Assembly: GCA_030765065.1 (NCBI GenBank)
Contig: CM060979.1
Span: forward strand, 16,769,001-16,833,000
Source: Deroplatys truncata
Taxonomy: Eukaryota > Arthropoda > Insecta > Mantodea > Mantidae
DNA length: 64,000 nucleotides
Direction: 5' to 3'
Shown one piece after another: positions 44,247-55,477 of this stretch. Within the stretch, counting starts at the first letter, position 1. Each line of letters starts with the position of its first letter. The position numbers were made by a program, and so were the translations under genes. The notes beneath the pieces are model-generated. The model was not told the origin of the DNA. It did not search any database and saw nothing but the letters and a program-made list of their open reading frames with translations.

Positions 44247-45993
44247 TTTAAGGCAGTATTTTTAACACATAAATGATTTCAGTCAAATTATATAATAAAA
44301 AATATAACAGCCCGCTTTAAAGCAATAAGTATTTGTAATAATATATAAAAAGTGTATATTACAGTCATTCTATATGTTTATATTATTGTATACATGTAAT
44401 AATGTTATCTGAATGTATTACGTAATTTAATACTGTAGGAGCTGTGAGAATAATAGGTTAAAAGATGCTAAAAATGAGGTAACCTTGAGGCAATAATGAG
44501 TAAGAAAGTGTAATAATGCTACTAGTCATTCTTGGAGCAACAATAATGTAATTTTTGTGACAGTATATAAAATAGCCAATCAACAACCAGAAAAAAGCTT
44601 AAGTTAAATAAAAGTATTCTATTGGATTAGAAATAGCCAAAAAGAGACTTGAAATACAGAAATTTAAAAACTTAGGCGGTAGAAATCAAGTCAGTTGCTT
44701 GTAGACAGTGCTCATAACTGGACGCGTTGGTTGTAGACAGTATTCTGTGGCAGTCACCTCCTCCTGTCCGTTGCTGTTGGCTTACCTTGATGCATCTTCC
44801 ATGTTGCTTCCAGAAGTTCGCAGTGTGCTGGTTCTCTGCAATTTTATCCTCGGCTAGCTGCAGTAATTTTCTTTAAACTATATGGGAGCATGGACGTATC
44901 CTTGGTAAAGGAAGCGTCCATCTCGGGTGGTGATATAAGAAGACATAGACGTGCTTTGGTTATGAAAAGATGACACTGCCGTTTCTTTTTATTTAACTAA
45001 CCCACGAAGTACACAACACTGATATTGCCGCCGTTAAAATACTGTCCGCCGCTGTTGAAACACGGCGCGGATAGGACGCGAAGTTTAGATATGCTCCTTA
45101 ACTCTTTACTAGTAGCGATTCTAATGTCTGTTTCGAAAACTGTCTCTATTCCCTTTTGGCGCGATATCTCTTAAACATTCTGCAGCATCTCTCCCTGCCC
45201 ACACATGACAAAGTGCCCGCAATTTCTTTCTAGCTGGCCCATTTATAGTCGCAGGCTTCTGGGGCTGCTTCGTTTCCTATTGGTCCATTTTTAGCGCCAC
45301 TCGACGCGTCTCACTATTTCGTATAAACTTACAGGGATCTCATTGGTCCAAGTTTAACGTAAATCGCGGCTTTTCCTAAGTTTACGGTTAAGCTATCTGT
45401 CTCTCTCACTTGGTCACGGCGAATTATCAAATAAAGGGACAAAGCGCTACACCCTCGCTGTATGAACAATACCCCTGCGACCAGAGAGACGTCGTAAAAC
45501 TAGATTTTCTGCTTTCGATGACACTATTCCTGTAGCTAAAACATTTCGTGGACAGTATTTTAACATAGCGCTTCCTCGAGAAATTTAATACGTATTCATG
45601 TGAGACGAAAATAGTTTACGTGTTTAAAAAGTGCAAGTATTTAATAAAAGAATCTTACAGCTCTCTATATCAGTGAAGTGTTATTTAAATTGTGTGAAGA
45701 ATTAATAAAATGTATTGAAGTAAAAATTATAATCTGTGTAAGCCTACATTCTTCAGCCGCACCACGCATTACAAAGAAATCCATGTCTCTAACAATAATA
45801 CTGACGCAGCCGAGGCAAACATAAAGAAACAGTCAATTTACAAAGTTAATATTTTTTTAAATTTTGGGGCGAAGGCTACCGGGTACCCTACGCGCGGTTG
45901 CAACTACTTCAAGTTCGGATCCCCAACAGTTGAACTACAATACAACTCCTACTTCAAATCGGCTTTCCATACGTGAAGCAACAACCTACTTCA
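44247..45993 (+). mobile_element. RF2 solo LTR inside the transposase
   Basis: It matches the LTR at 4,720-5,673 end to end (start TAAGGCAGT, end CTACTTCA) apart from an 806-bp insert. The possible target duplication is worn (CATT at the left, CAAT at the right). It interrupts the mariner-type transposase precisely, so it inserted after that element. Confidence 0.8.
44745..45550. mobile_element. 806-bp insert in the RF2 LTR
   Basis: The direct repeat GACAGTATT at 44,736-44,744 and 45,551-45,559 bounds a GC-richer segment absent from the LTR at 4,720. The minus strand has a TATA-like GACTATAAATGGGCC (about 45,237-45,251) and no ORF. The ends start CTGTGG and stop TTCGTG with no inverted repeat. 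It may be another solo LTR or a DNA element with a 9-bp duplication; the class is open. Confidence 0.6.
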
Positions 45994-46984
45994 CAATACA
46001 TCTTCCTGGAAGCCGCTCATTCAGATGTTCCCGAACACGTAAATGCCAGTGAGGAGATGCTCCATATTGTTGGAAATAAATTGGTTGCCTTCTTATTCTT
46101 CTTCTAATTGTGGAAATAACCATTCACTGAGCATGTCAAGATAAGTTGGATCCTTGACAGTGGCCTTTCGAAAGAAAAATGGGCTACAGATCTGACGTTT
46201 CGATACGGCACAAAAGACATTCACTTTAGGGGAGTCTCTTTCAACTTCCAAAATGGCATGTGAATTCTGGCTCCCCCCAAATCCTAACATTACGCCTGTT
46301 TACTTTTCCACTAACGTGGAATGTTGCCTCATCACTGAAAACTATTTTTCCTGACAGATTATCCTCCATTAATACCAATAAATGTTCAGAAAATTCTAAT
46401 CATATTGCAGGGTCATCAGATTTCTACTTATGCAGTAATTTCAGTCGCGTACGCAGGATCTTAGATACGGTGGATTTAGGGATGTTTAACTGCTGACTAG
46501 CTCTACGGACACACTTCTTAGGACTACGTACAGATGCCTCCCGCACTGACAGATGGTCTCCCTGAATGGTCTTTCCTTTGATGACAAATGCAGCCACGAT
46601 CCACAAAATCACGTACCACTTCAAAATTGACGTGTGTGTAGAAGCTTGATGTTGAAACCTTCGCCTTAAAGCACGCTGAACCTGCACCAGACTCTGCGTG
46701 CTATGATATTCCAAAACACACCAACTACGTTCTTGTGGGCTCGCCATAATTCCTTAAAACTTCTTTAATAACAGCACAATTTTAAAAGCAAACATTCACA
46801 TGTAACCTGCCTGCTAAAATTCAACAATGAACCCATATCGACTAACCAAAAAACGTGAGTGAATTTAATTTCTGGGTTTGATTCCCGCGATCCCGTCCAT
46901 TGTTGACATGCAGAAAAATATTTGATTCTTTCTTTCGAATGTCACCAAATTCATTTAAATACGATAATCCAAGGCGACGTGATG

Positions 46985-48101
46985 CTAAACCCATACGAGA
47001 CGGAGTCCCCGAAGGCTCTGTATTATCTCCCACACTATTTTAATCTGTACATGACAGACTTTCCAGTGGTGCAGGGCGTCAATATAACCCAGTTTGCTGA
47101 TGACGTCCTGCTGTACACTACCAACAGACACATCCTCAGAGTCTTCAACTCTATACAACGACACCTCCGTCTCGTTGAACTCTGGTGCAGGCAGTGACGG
47201 GCAAAAGCCAAGCTGTCCTGCTCGCCAAGAGAAGAATCCCCGCTGCAGACAGACCAACCTTCACCTATCGGGGCCAAAGGATAGAGTGGGGGAATTCCAT
47301 TCACTATTTAGATGTCACCTTAGATAAGGGCCTAACCTTTCGTGAACACGTGCAGGGAACAACGAACAGGGGTAAGGGGGCGGTAGCTGCCTTATACCCG
47401 GTTCTAGCTTCCAACATGCCGGTTCACTTAAAGTTACGCCTTTACAAAGCTCTTATATTACCTCTGATGGTCTACGCCTGTGAGGTGTGGGGCATGGCAG
47501 CAGATTCCTGGCTTCTCTGGCTTCAGCGGATTCAGAATAGGGGACTTCGGTCCATCTATTCTCTCTTTCGTCGCTTTCCAGTAAGGCTACTACACGAGAC
47601 CGCCCTACCATATGTGGAGGATGTGATTAGACACCGGGCTACAAAATTTTACGGCAAATTGATTTACCATGAGAACGACCTTGTCAGATCCCTGGGGGAC
47701 TACTTACCTCAAGAACGTCAATACAGACGTTACCGGGTTCCTCGCATGGCTTGCGGGCACCCCCGGTAACGAAGGCTTTAAACCTGCCAACAGCAAAAAC
47801 ATGCTGTCACTAAATACTCTCCCCCTATGGGAGTGGTCAACAAAATTCAACCAATCAAACTTTAAACAAAAATAAACACTGGCGCTGCTCCTGAAAAGGC
47901 AGCCACTGAGAAGCCTATAAAAACATAGAGCTACCTCCCATCACACCCCCAACTGCAACACCAAACCGTCACTCTACAACAACCCATCCTACCTATGGTA
48001 AAGCCCTTCCAAGTGTAGGTACATAGAAAACTCACTTAGGTTCACCACGAGCCTACCAGATCGACTCCACTCCACTCCACTCCACTCCACTCCACTCCAC
48101 G
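46985..48101 (+). mobile_element. 5'-truncated LINE, copy 2, with target duplication
   Basis: Plus-strand fragment of the LINE also seen at 39,583. It carries the RT motif GVPEGSVLSPTLF (near 47,006; one extra T near 47,040 breaks the frame), TQFADDVLLYTTN (47,088), a thumb-like stretch with TLDKGLTFREHVQ, PVHLKLRLYKALILPLMVYA (47,419), a 3' untranslated region, and a CTCCA repeat tail at 48,066-48,101. It is flanked by ACGTGATGC (46,977-46,985) and ACGTGGTGC (48,099-48,107), a 9-bp target duplication with one mismatch. Insertion is into the right TIR of the mariner-type element. Confidence 0.9.
48066..48101 (+). repeat. (CTCCA)n tail of the LINE
   Basis: About seven units of CTCCA form the 3' end of the LINE in place of poly(A). 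The other copy, at 39,583, has only two to three units plus a variant, so the tail length varies between insertions. Confidence 0.9.
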
Positions 48102-48238
48102 TGGTGCCAGCTTGGAGTATGACAGTATGTTTTTGGACACACTGTATTCTAACATGTCTTTACCCTTTGTAGTTGAGTAATTCTGGCATCCACAATTGAT
48201 GTGAAGTTAGAAACTGATTACATGCATCATCATGCATA

Positions 48239-49535
48239 CGAGGTGTGGTAAAAAAATAAGGGGAATTTTTTAATTTCGCGAGCTTTATGCATCCGATGTT
48301 CAAAACCTTTGTTTTGTGGTGCACATGTTCCGATATATGTTTGCATTTTCAGCTGTTTTGAATAATTAGTTTATTGTTGACAGTGGAAAAAGTAATACGT
48401 GTTTTCGAGTTCTCGGCGAATGTTTACTTTCGAAAAAGATGGATCAAAGAAATGCATTAAATGTTGCTTGAAAAACGGAATAAAGTGCAGCACCGCATTC
48501 GAAATGATGACTGTTGCTTTTGGCGAATCTGCTATGAGTAACACAAGAGTTTACGAGTGCTATATACGTTTTGAAGACGCTAAAGACGACGACCGCCCTG
48601 GACGACCTAGCACATCAATTACTGAATACAATGTGGAAGAAGTATAGAAAATGGTTCTGGAAAATCGCCGAATCACCATGAGAGAGGCTACTGATGTGTC
48701 CTTTGGCTCATGCCAAGCAATTTTTTTTGGAATGATTTGGGCACGAAACGTGTAGCAGCAAAGTTTGTTCCGAAATTGTTGAATTTCGAACAAAAACGAC
48801 ATCGCGTAGACATCACTCAGGAATTGCTGAATGAAATCGAAAACGATCCAGAACTTCTAAAGAGGGTTGTAACAGGTGACGAAACATGTACGTATGGATA
48901 TGACGTCGAAACTAAGGCCCAATCGTCCCAATGGAAAGTGCCTGAACAGCCAAGACCGAAAAAAAATTCGACAAGTTCGATCACATGTAAAGGTTCTTTT
49001 CACTGTTTTCTTTGATTACAATGGGATAGTGCATCAGGAGTTCCTGCCTTATGGTCGTACGGTCAATAAGGAATACTACCTGGAACTTATGCGCCGTTTG
49101 CGTGAAGCAATTCGAAAAAAGACCAGAATTGTGACAAAACCACTCGTGGAAATTGCATCACGATAATGCACCCACTCACACCTCAATGCTTGTTCGTGAC
49201 TTTTTGGCAAAAAAAACAAAATTGTTATGCTGTCTCAGCCACCGTATTCGCCGGACATGGCTCCCTGCGACTTCTTTCTGTTCCCGAGGCTGAAGAGAAC
49301 ATTGAAAGGACGACGTTTTGCCATCATTGACGAGATAAAAACAGAATCGCTGAAGGAGTTGAACACCATAACGAAACGTGAGTTCCAGAAGTGCTTCCAA
49401 GACTGGAAAAAGCGCTGGCACAAGTGTATTTTATCTGAGGGGGATTACTTTGTAGAGGACAAAGTTGATGTTGATGATTGAATAAAAATTATTTAAGAAA
49501 AACAAAAAATTCCGTTACTTTTTTATAACATCTTG
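48239..49535 (+). mobile_element. mariner element with degenerate transposase
   Basis: A 1,297-bp element with TA at both sides (48,237-48,238; 49,536-49,537). The inverted ends read CGAGGTGTGGTAAAAAAATA and CAAGATGTTATAAAAAAGTA, matching on through GGAATTTTTT. The transposase is spread over frames: an N-terminal HTH (KKCIKCCLKNGIKCSTAFEM), DDDRPGRPSTS, VVTGDETCTYGYDVETKAQS (first Asp), FFDYNGIVHQEFLPYGRTVN, HHDNAPTHTSMLVRDF (second Asp), PPYSPDMAPCDFFLFPRLKR (third Asp) and a C-terminus ending at the stop at 49,481. All three catalytic Asp codons survive, but at least four frame changes inactivate it. Confidence 0.92.
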
Positions 49536-49930
49536 TACATAACAGTTGCTGTAGCGAGCACAAAATGTTTCATGGGCGAAAAATCCAGTAGGTGTAAATA
49601 GCCTATACGGAAAATGTTATGGGCAAAAAAATTCATGAGCCTTAAACCGTAGGGGAAGTGATCATGGGCGAAAAGACTTGCAAGGTATACCTACTCTATG
49701 GAAGCACCCAGCGACTATTGCCTGCTCGCAAGTCTCAAAAGAAAGCTCCAGGGAAAGAGATTTGGTACAAATGATGAAGTTATATCAGAAACAAGCGTTT
49801 TTTCGTTCTACAGGAAAGGCATCGAAATGTTAGAGAAGCGTTGAAATGAATGTATCACTCTTAGAGGAGACTGTATTGACTATGTGTTTTAGTAGTTAAC
49901 CCGGAACTTTTCGACCGATGTGTTTTTCCT
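49536..49930 (+). pseudogene. mariner transposase C-terminal relic
   Basis: Immediately after the previous element, one plus-strand frame reads LKRKLQGKRFGTNDEVISET, GIEMLEKR, a stop, then NECITLRGDCIDYVF and a stop (49,733-49,893). This is the end of a different mariner transposase. It is followed by a TIR-like end (CCCGGAACTTTTCGACCGAT) near 49,900-49,919. The 5' part is missing. Confidence 0.7.
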
Positions 49931-50747
49931 ACACAATTTTGTGCGGAATTATATGTTTGAAGAACAGGAGAGTTAAAAGCAAAGCTATTCTTCGTGACAA
50001 AAACTGCTTCCCAATAAAGGTCAAGCATCAATATTTTATATCTCTAAAGCTGCAGAAGTTACACACATATTAGCTGTTACGTGTTTTATTTTATAACCTT
50101 TCTGGCGGTATATTTTCCTTTTATTTGCGCGTTGTTTGGGATTTTCTCTCATTAAATCCCCAGCATTCAGTAATCAAGCAGGAATCATTTATGAAACACT
50201 GTTGTGGGACGTTTTAACATATTAGTGAAAACAGAGTTTGAAAACCCGTTGGGAATTTCCCTGTACTAATGGTTTGCAATCAGGAGTAGAGATGGCTCTC
50301 TCGCCCACTTCCCAACTGGCTGGTAAGGGGAGGAGGGTCCCACATCACAAATAGTGGCACGCATTATTTTTACATCTGCGCACCAGAGTGAAGCCATATT
50401 CGGCAAAAGTAAACACCCAAGCGAAAACAAAAGAGGCTCGATTATTGTTTGTGCGCGCATGCATGACAAAGCCCCCGCCGTTTGCACGCGAAAAGCTGCC
50501 AACATTGACTAGATCTCACAGTTTGTTTCCCATTTCTTTAATGGTCAGAGTATTTTTACTGCGCCAGTGATAACGGTTAACATTTGTAGAGAGGAGGAAT
50601 TCGGAAAATATGCAAATGGAGTGTCCGTTATGAGATAATGCGTTTTTTTTTTTAAAAAAAATAAGACCAGTGGCGGCTAGTGTATAAGAGCACAAGAGAA
50701 CGTGAACACCACTGTCTCTTGACACCCTGCGGATTTATTGGTTATTA
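49931..50747. other. No supported gene or element
   Basis: Overlapping short frames on both strands at 50,266-50,725 lack any domain. Nothing else was recognised. Confidence 0.4.
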
Positions 50748-51204
50748 CTTTTTCTACCACGTGCATAGTACACCACCCAACAGTTCTATATCGTGATTTC
50801 ATCGAAAATACATGTTTTGAGAGCCCCTGAATAAAAAAAATTACCAAAACGGTCCCTGTGTGTGTGTGTGAACACTATAACTCAAAAACGAAAAGACGGT
50901 TAAACACCAAACTAGATATTTAAGTGTATTTATAACTTCGAAGGATACAACTCAAGATTTTCAAGAAAATTTTCGCATTCCAAACTACCCTGTATATGGA
51001 AACTTCTTCGAACATTTTTATTTTCTCAAAAATGGTCCTGATGATTTTGAATAAGGTCCATATATACTAAAGATATTTACATAAAAGGTACAATGCAAAG
51101 CTTGAATTTTCTGGGAATAGCCTGTGAAGCTCACTTCTTTCGGAAGGAATTTTGAATAACTGGAAACGTTAAGCGAGAGACGAACACGTGCTACAGAAAA
51201 AATG
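50748..51204 (-). mobile_element. RF1 repeat, diverged partial copy
   Basis: It begins with a degenerate palindromic end (ACTTTTTCTACCACGTGCATAG), retains the TG run (50,861-50,872) and block order, and stops where the next RF1 copy starts in the opposite direction. Confidence 0.7.
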
Positions 51205-52010
51205 TGATGTGTTACATTCACATGACTTTCTCTACTCTTGTACAAACTATTTTTTACAAACGCTTATTCTTCATATGCTTCATGTTAATCGAGATGTTAA
51301 TCTTATTGCTAATTTTCTTGTAGATGCAAGGGGAATTGGTAGACTTTAAGCGATAGTCAAATATTTTAAGAGCTGGTTCCTAAGTGGTGTATTCCATTCT
51401 CTTTGTATTACCAGGACAAAAAAAATGAATAACGAATTTCGATTTGAGAAAAAAGTATAAATATTGGAAAATTTAAGGGAATAACAAGCAATATCTCGAA
51501 AATGGTTCACTCAACAAAACAAATGTATATGACATAAATTGTGTATTTTAACGCGATCTACATTTTTTGTGCAGTAAAATTTTGTCTCTCTCTTATGGTT
51601 TACCAGTTATGCAAAAGTCGTTCACAATGAAGAATACTTTTGGAGACATTCCCAGAAAATTCGAGATATACATTTCATTTGTGATAAAAATATCTTAAAC
51701 ATATGATATTTTAATCAAAATCGTTAGAGCCATTTTTGAGGAAATTAAAATTTTCGAAGAATATTCCATGTAAAGGGTAATCTGGGGTGGGGGGATTTTC
51801 TTGTAAACCTTTGTGTCGCATCTCTGGAAGATACTGAAACTAAATACCAAGTTTGGTGTTTATCCGACTGTTCGTTTCTGAGTTATGCTGTTCACAGACA
51901 CAGACACACACACACACACACACGGATATATTTCCTTCGTAAGAATATTTGTATACAAACTAATAAAGGGTAGAGCGTAGAAAGTCATGTGAATGTAACA
52001 CACCAGAATC
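51205..52010. mobile_element. RF1 copy with the same terminus at both ends
   Basis: The left end is the usual 5' terminus (GTGTTACATTCACATGACTTTCTCTAC). The copy runs in plus orientation to the CA microsatellite (51,900-51,921). Beyond it, in place of the palindromic 3' end, comes an inverted 5' terminus (GTAGAAAGTCATGTGAATGTAACACACC). So the unit has long inverted ends of the same type. It could be a fold-back rearrangement or two insertions sharing a deletion. Confidence 0.7.
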
Positions 52011-52310
52011 TTTTTCCTTTGAATCCTTTACCGTATACGCGGTAAAAGCGGTAATTTACAATCGGCAGCGTTGAAATCTACCCCGCTACTCCACTAAACT
52101 CGGCGAAACATGACAACATGTTCGCTAGCACGTCTTGATATGTGCACGTTTTAAAGAGCTTTTGCGCATGCGCCACTGGTATGACGTAAGCACCTTATGG
52201 GTCCAATACATACGGCTCGTGCCCACTTGAAGGCGTGCACTAGCGCGGCTAACTACTCCCGCGATGCCTCCATAGCTACTAATCAGTAGAATTTTACGTC
52301 AATGCCACTA
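52011..52310. other. No supported feature
   Basis: Unassigned sequence with CpG-rich patches, ending at the TA (52,309-52,310) that marks the left target site of the next element. Confidence 0.4.
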
Positions 52311-53311
52311 CTCTGTATTCACGCTTAGGTTGATACGCAGCAAAACAAACCCCGTGGTCAGTGCACCATGGTGCAAGACGGTAGCAATGCGCGCAGGAAA
52401 GTAGTCCCATGCTAATAATCTGAAATTTAGATTGAATTTATCCTTAAATAGTATAATACTCTATACAAATACCTAAGGTTTTATTTAACGCTGATTTATA
52501 CCGTAAAACAGAGCTAAAAGTCCCTTGATGCAATTCGTATGAGTCGCCTGACATCCGGATAGGCGCAGAATATTGTTTACAGCCAGAAACCAGCAGTTGT
52601 GTTTAGTATCATGGCGGACAGTGAATTTGCTCTTGTGTTTTCGTCGAATTACGTAAAGCATTAGTCGCGCAAACCATTGTCTAGTGGTGAAAAAACAATA
52701 GTGTTGAATCTTTATTATAAGTTATGTGAGAAATATCCAGCACTTACCGCGAAAGAAATTGTGAAATTAACTTCTAAGTTCAGGTATTTCGAGTACAAGT
52801 ATAAATAGTGCTTGTGCAGAAAAATCTGAAACGGCAAAAGTGGTTACACCCGGAAAATAAAGAAAGCATATGAAATACGCGATACAAGAATGTAGTGATT
52901 TTAAGAAGAATGCAATTCGCCTAACAGTGTACAATTTCTTTTTTAAAATGAGCCGCCAACAGTTAATAAAGTGCCGCTTCCAGAGAGCGAATAAATTAGG
53001 TTATCGCATACCTGTTACTTTATTTTTCGCTCATTTATTTTAGAATTAACTATTATTATATGTGCAAACGATTATTTTGTTGCAACTATCAATCTTATCA
53101 CCTTTAACCCTTAACAGAATATGCTAGTCACCGTTTCAGTTGTCGAAATAAGGATTCTTGTTCTTTTTCGCACTACATGCCGCTTGTACTCGCCACATGG
53201 TCTGAAATGTGACAGTATTTCTAGTGTGAATGGCGGAAGGATACATTACAGCGGTGCACTGGTCACCTAGCGTTTGTTATGACGCGGATCAACCTAAGAG
53301 TGAATACAGAG
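52311..53311 (+). mobile_element. Non-autonomous DDE_3-type element with TIRs (1.0 kb)
   Basis: The inverted ends begin CTCTGTATTCACGCTTAGGT and CTCTGTATTCACTCTTAGGT and match for roughly 60 bp with indels. TA flanks both sides (52,309-52,310; 53,312-53,313). From ATG 52,611 the plus strand encodes MADSEFALVFSSNYVKH, a stop, then RKPLSSGEKTIVLNLYYKLC and EKYPALTAKEIVKLTSKF. After a frameshift come ISSTSINSACAEKSETAKVV and KNAIRLTVYNFF. This is the N-terminal DNA-binding half of a transposase related to the one at 25,459. No catalytic part is present, so the copy is internally deleted. Confidence 0.82.
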
Positions 53312-53501
53312 TAGGTGGTAGCCACAGACAACGGCAGAAGTAGGTAACGTGCACGAGAGCGGAAACTTCCCTCGATTTCCCCGTACCATCCATACTCTCA
53401 ATACAATTTAATTTACACATTACTTCGTTCTTGCCCTAAAACGTACTTATTTCTTTACACAACACTCATACACATAAGCATTCCTTACTTTCGGCAGACA
53501 A

Positions 53502-53570
<69 letters not shown>

Positions 53571-54132
53571 GGAGTGGCTGCAGTTGTATCAATTGTTCAT
53601 AATCATATGCCGCATATGCTATTTCACATTTTCATGGCTTCTAAAATTTTATGAACACGCAAAATGTACAATAGGTTGAATTTCCTGGTGTTATTGATGC
53701 AATTTATTTGTAGAAATTAACACAAAATAACAATGTTTGTACGTGAAAGTCAGAGAATTGAGATGCTAACGGTGATTCGGTATCGTTACAGGAACGTAGA
53801 CAAGACACAGCAAAATAAAAGACAATCAGATAAGCTTATAACGTTATGATTTGCATTTCTAACTTACTTATTTTAATGTTAGCGATGTAACTGTTCGGTA
53901 GACATACATAAATAAAGGTTCTCTTTCAACTATTTATTTGGTTACCATAGCAACGTTTGTTGTATAAAGCAATTGATAGCTTGTACAATCATACACAATA
54001 ATAGCATTTTTGAGATGGTATACAAAATAAAAATTAGGGTGCCATTTAAAATTTTTTCCGAGGGGTCACAGCTCGCACAACAATGATATTAAGAATTGTT
54101 TGTGTGAAAATAGTGTCTTTTAAAAGATACTA
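53312..54132. other. No supported gene; contains a long TTA microsatellite
   Basis: Apart from the microsatellite at 53,503-53,570, this is AT-rich unassigned sequence. It ends at the TA used by the Tc1 element at 54,133. Confidence 0.45.
53503..53570. repeat. (TTA)n microsatellite
   Basis: Sixty-eight bases, almost 23 perfect TTA units, with no interruption. It is expected to be length-polymorphic. Confidence 0.97.
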
Positions 54133-55477
54133 CACTGCTGTTTGTGAAAATTGCTACACCAAGAAGGAATTTCCCGAATAACTCCAAACTTGGTGGAAGT
54201 GTAGAAGAGTGTGCAAGCAATAAGTGATCAGGTTTGCAGAGAGATGGGTTACACGTAGGCCAAGGAGAGCCCTCTCGTGTCGGTCCGACAAGGTCAGTGT
54301 TGCGCCCAGTGTAATCAGTGCAGAGCTGTCAAACAAGGTGGAAACAATAAAGAGAGTGTCAGTTTGCCTCGGTGACGTCAGAGGAGCCATATCGGCATGT
54401 GAGTGAGTTCGAACGGGGTAGAATGATCGGTCTCCAGGAAGCGGGTTTGTCATACCGTGATATTTCGGCTCGTACAGGACATGCTGCTACGTCAGTGATG
54501 CGTGTGGAAGCAGTGGATAGATGAAGGTCGTACACAGCGACGAGCGGGTACTGGACCACGGAACATGACCACAGCACGGGATGACCGTCATCTTGTCCGC
54601 ATGGCCATGACGGACCGTACAGCTTCATCCACAGTGTTGGCTCGACGCTGGAGCACTGCAACAGGTGTGAACCTGTCTGCATCAAGGGTTCGTCGGCTTT
54701 ACTGCAGGTTGGACTGGTTGCATGCATGCCATTACGTCGGCGTCCATTGTCCAGAAACCACAAGGTCCTGCGACTGCAATGGACACGTAAACACTGTCAC
54801 TGGGGTGCTGAGTGGCAAAATGTAGTCCCACTTCAATGTCCTACAGTGTTAGCCACATACGTGTCCAGCGGTACCGTGGTGAGCGCAACCTGGAGGACTG
54901 CATTGTTGAACGGCATAGCGGTCAAACACCAGGTTGATGGTTTGGGGCGCCATTGGTTACAACAACCGATCTCGCCTCCTACGAATTGAGGGCAATTTGA
55001 ACAGCAACCGGTGGTTGTAGAGCCTGAGGTACACCCCCTATTTCAGGCATCTCCACAGGCCACATTTCAACAGGACAATGCTCGCCCACATTTTGCGTGA
55101 AATGTACACTATTTCTTCGAAGAGCAAAGGGTACCATTGCTTCCCTGGCCTGCGCGTTCGCCTGACATGTCTGGGATATGGTTGGTCGTCACCTGGTGCG
55201 TCACGGTCCTCCAGTAACCAGTGTCACGGATTTGTGGGCTCGAATACAAACTGCGTGGAGGGGAATCCCTCAGGAGCTTATTCAGAACCTTTTTGATTCA
55301 ATGCTATAGCAGCTCTAATTGCAGCGCATGGAGGCCACACCATATACTGAATATTAGGGCTCAAAGGTCATGTATAGATTTGAAAAGTTTATCATTTGTT
55401 ACTTGTCATGTACCTAACCTGTGGTATTAAATTCATGCGTTTCCTTCTTGGTGTTACAATTTTCACAAACGCCAGTG
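54133..55477 (+). mobile_element. Tc1-family element with degenerate transposase
   Basis: A 1,345-bp element flanked by TA (54,131-54,132; 55,478-55,479). The ends read CACTGCTGTTTGTGAAAATT and CACTGGCGTTTGTGAAAATT and remain similar through ACACCAAGAAGGAA. The transposase is broken: an N-terminus around 54,405 (EFERGRMIGLQEAG-like over two frames), an open block WKQWIDEGRTQRRAGTGPRN (54,505) to ASRVRRLYCRLDWLHACHYV, FQQDNARPHFA (second Asp, near 55,070) and LPWPARSPDMS (near 55,143), after which the frame is lost before the expected PIEH motif. It is a different Tc1 lineage from the intact element at 30,790. Confidence 0.9.

Larger units (their letters stand above)
43990..46747 (-). pseudogene. 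DUF4817-type transposase split by an LTR
   Basis: The N-terminal part runs from 46,747 (MASPQERSWCVLEYHSTQSL) through RRASQQLNIPKSTVSKILR, then a frame-shifted middle (ILEVERDSPKVNVFCAVSKR, YLDMLSEWLFPQLEEE, QYGASPHWHLRVREHLNERL) to about 45,998. The C-terminal part resumes at about 44,245 with DNVAYKWPLRSPDLT, a frameshift, then GYIKDCVYVPTLSQNLQEVQ and RVWREWEYRLDVCSVTRGDH to 43,990. The two parts join in length without loss across the LTR. Catalytic motifs around the second Asp and the RSPDL site are recognisable; stops and shifts make it inactive. Confidence 0.85.
43871..48144 (-). mobile_element. Long-TIR mariner-type element with three nested insertions
   Basis: The outer ends read CAATGTGTCCATAAAAATAG (left) and, reverse-complemented, CAGTGTGTCCAAAAACATAC (right), each flanked by TA. 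The inverted repeats extend inward for about 115 bp, through TTTCGAATGTCACCAA at 43,944-43,959 on the left and 46,936-46,951 on the right. The right TIR is split by a LINE (46,985-48,101). The transposase is split by an RF2 LTR (44,247-45,993), which itself holds an 806-bp insert. Without these the element would be about 1.4 kb. Confidence 0.88.
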
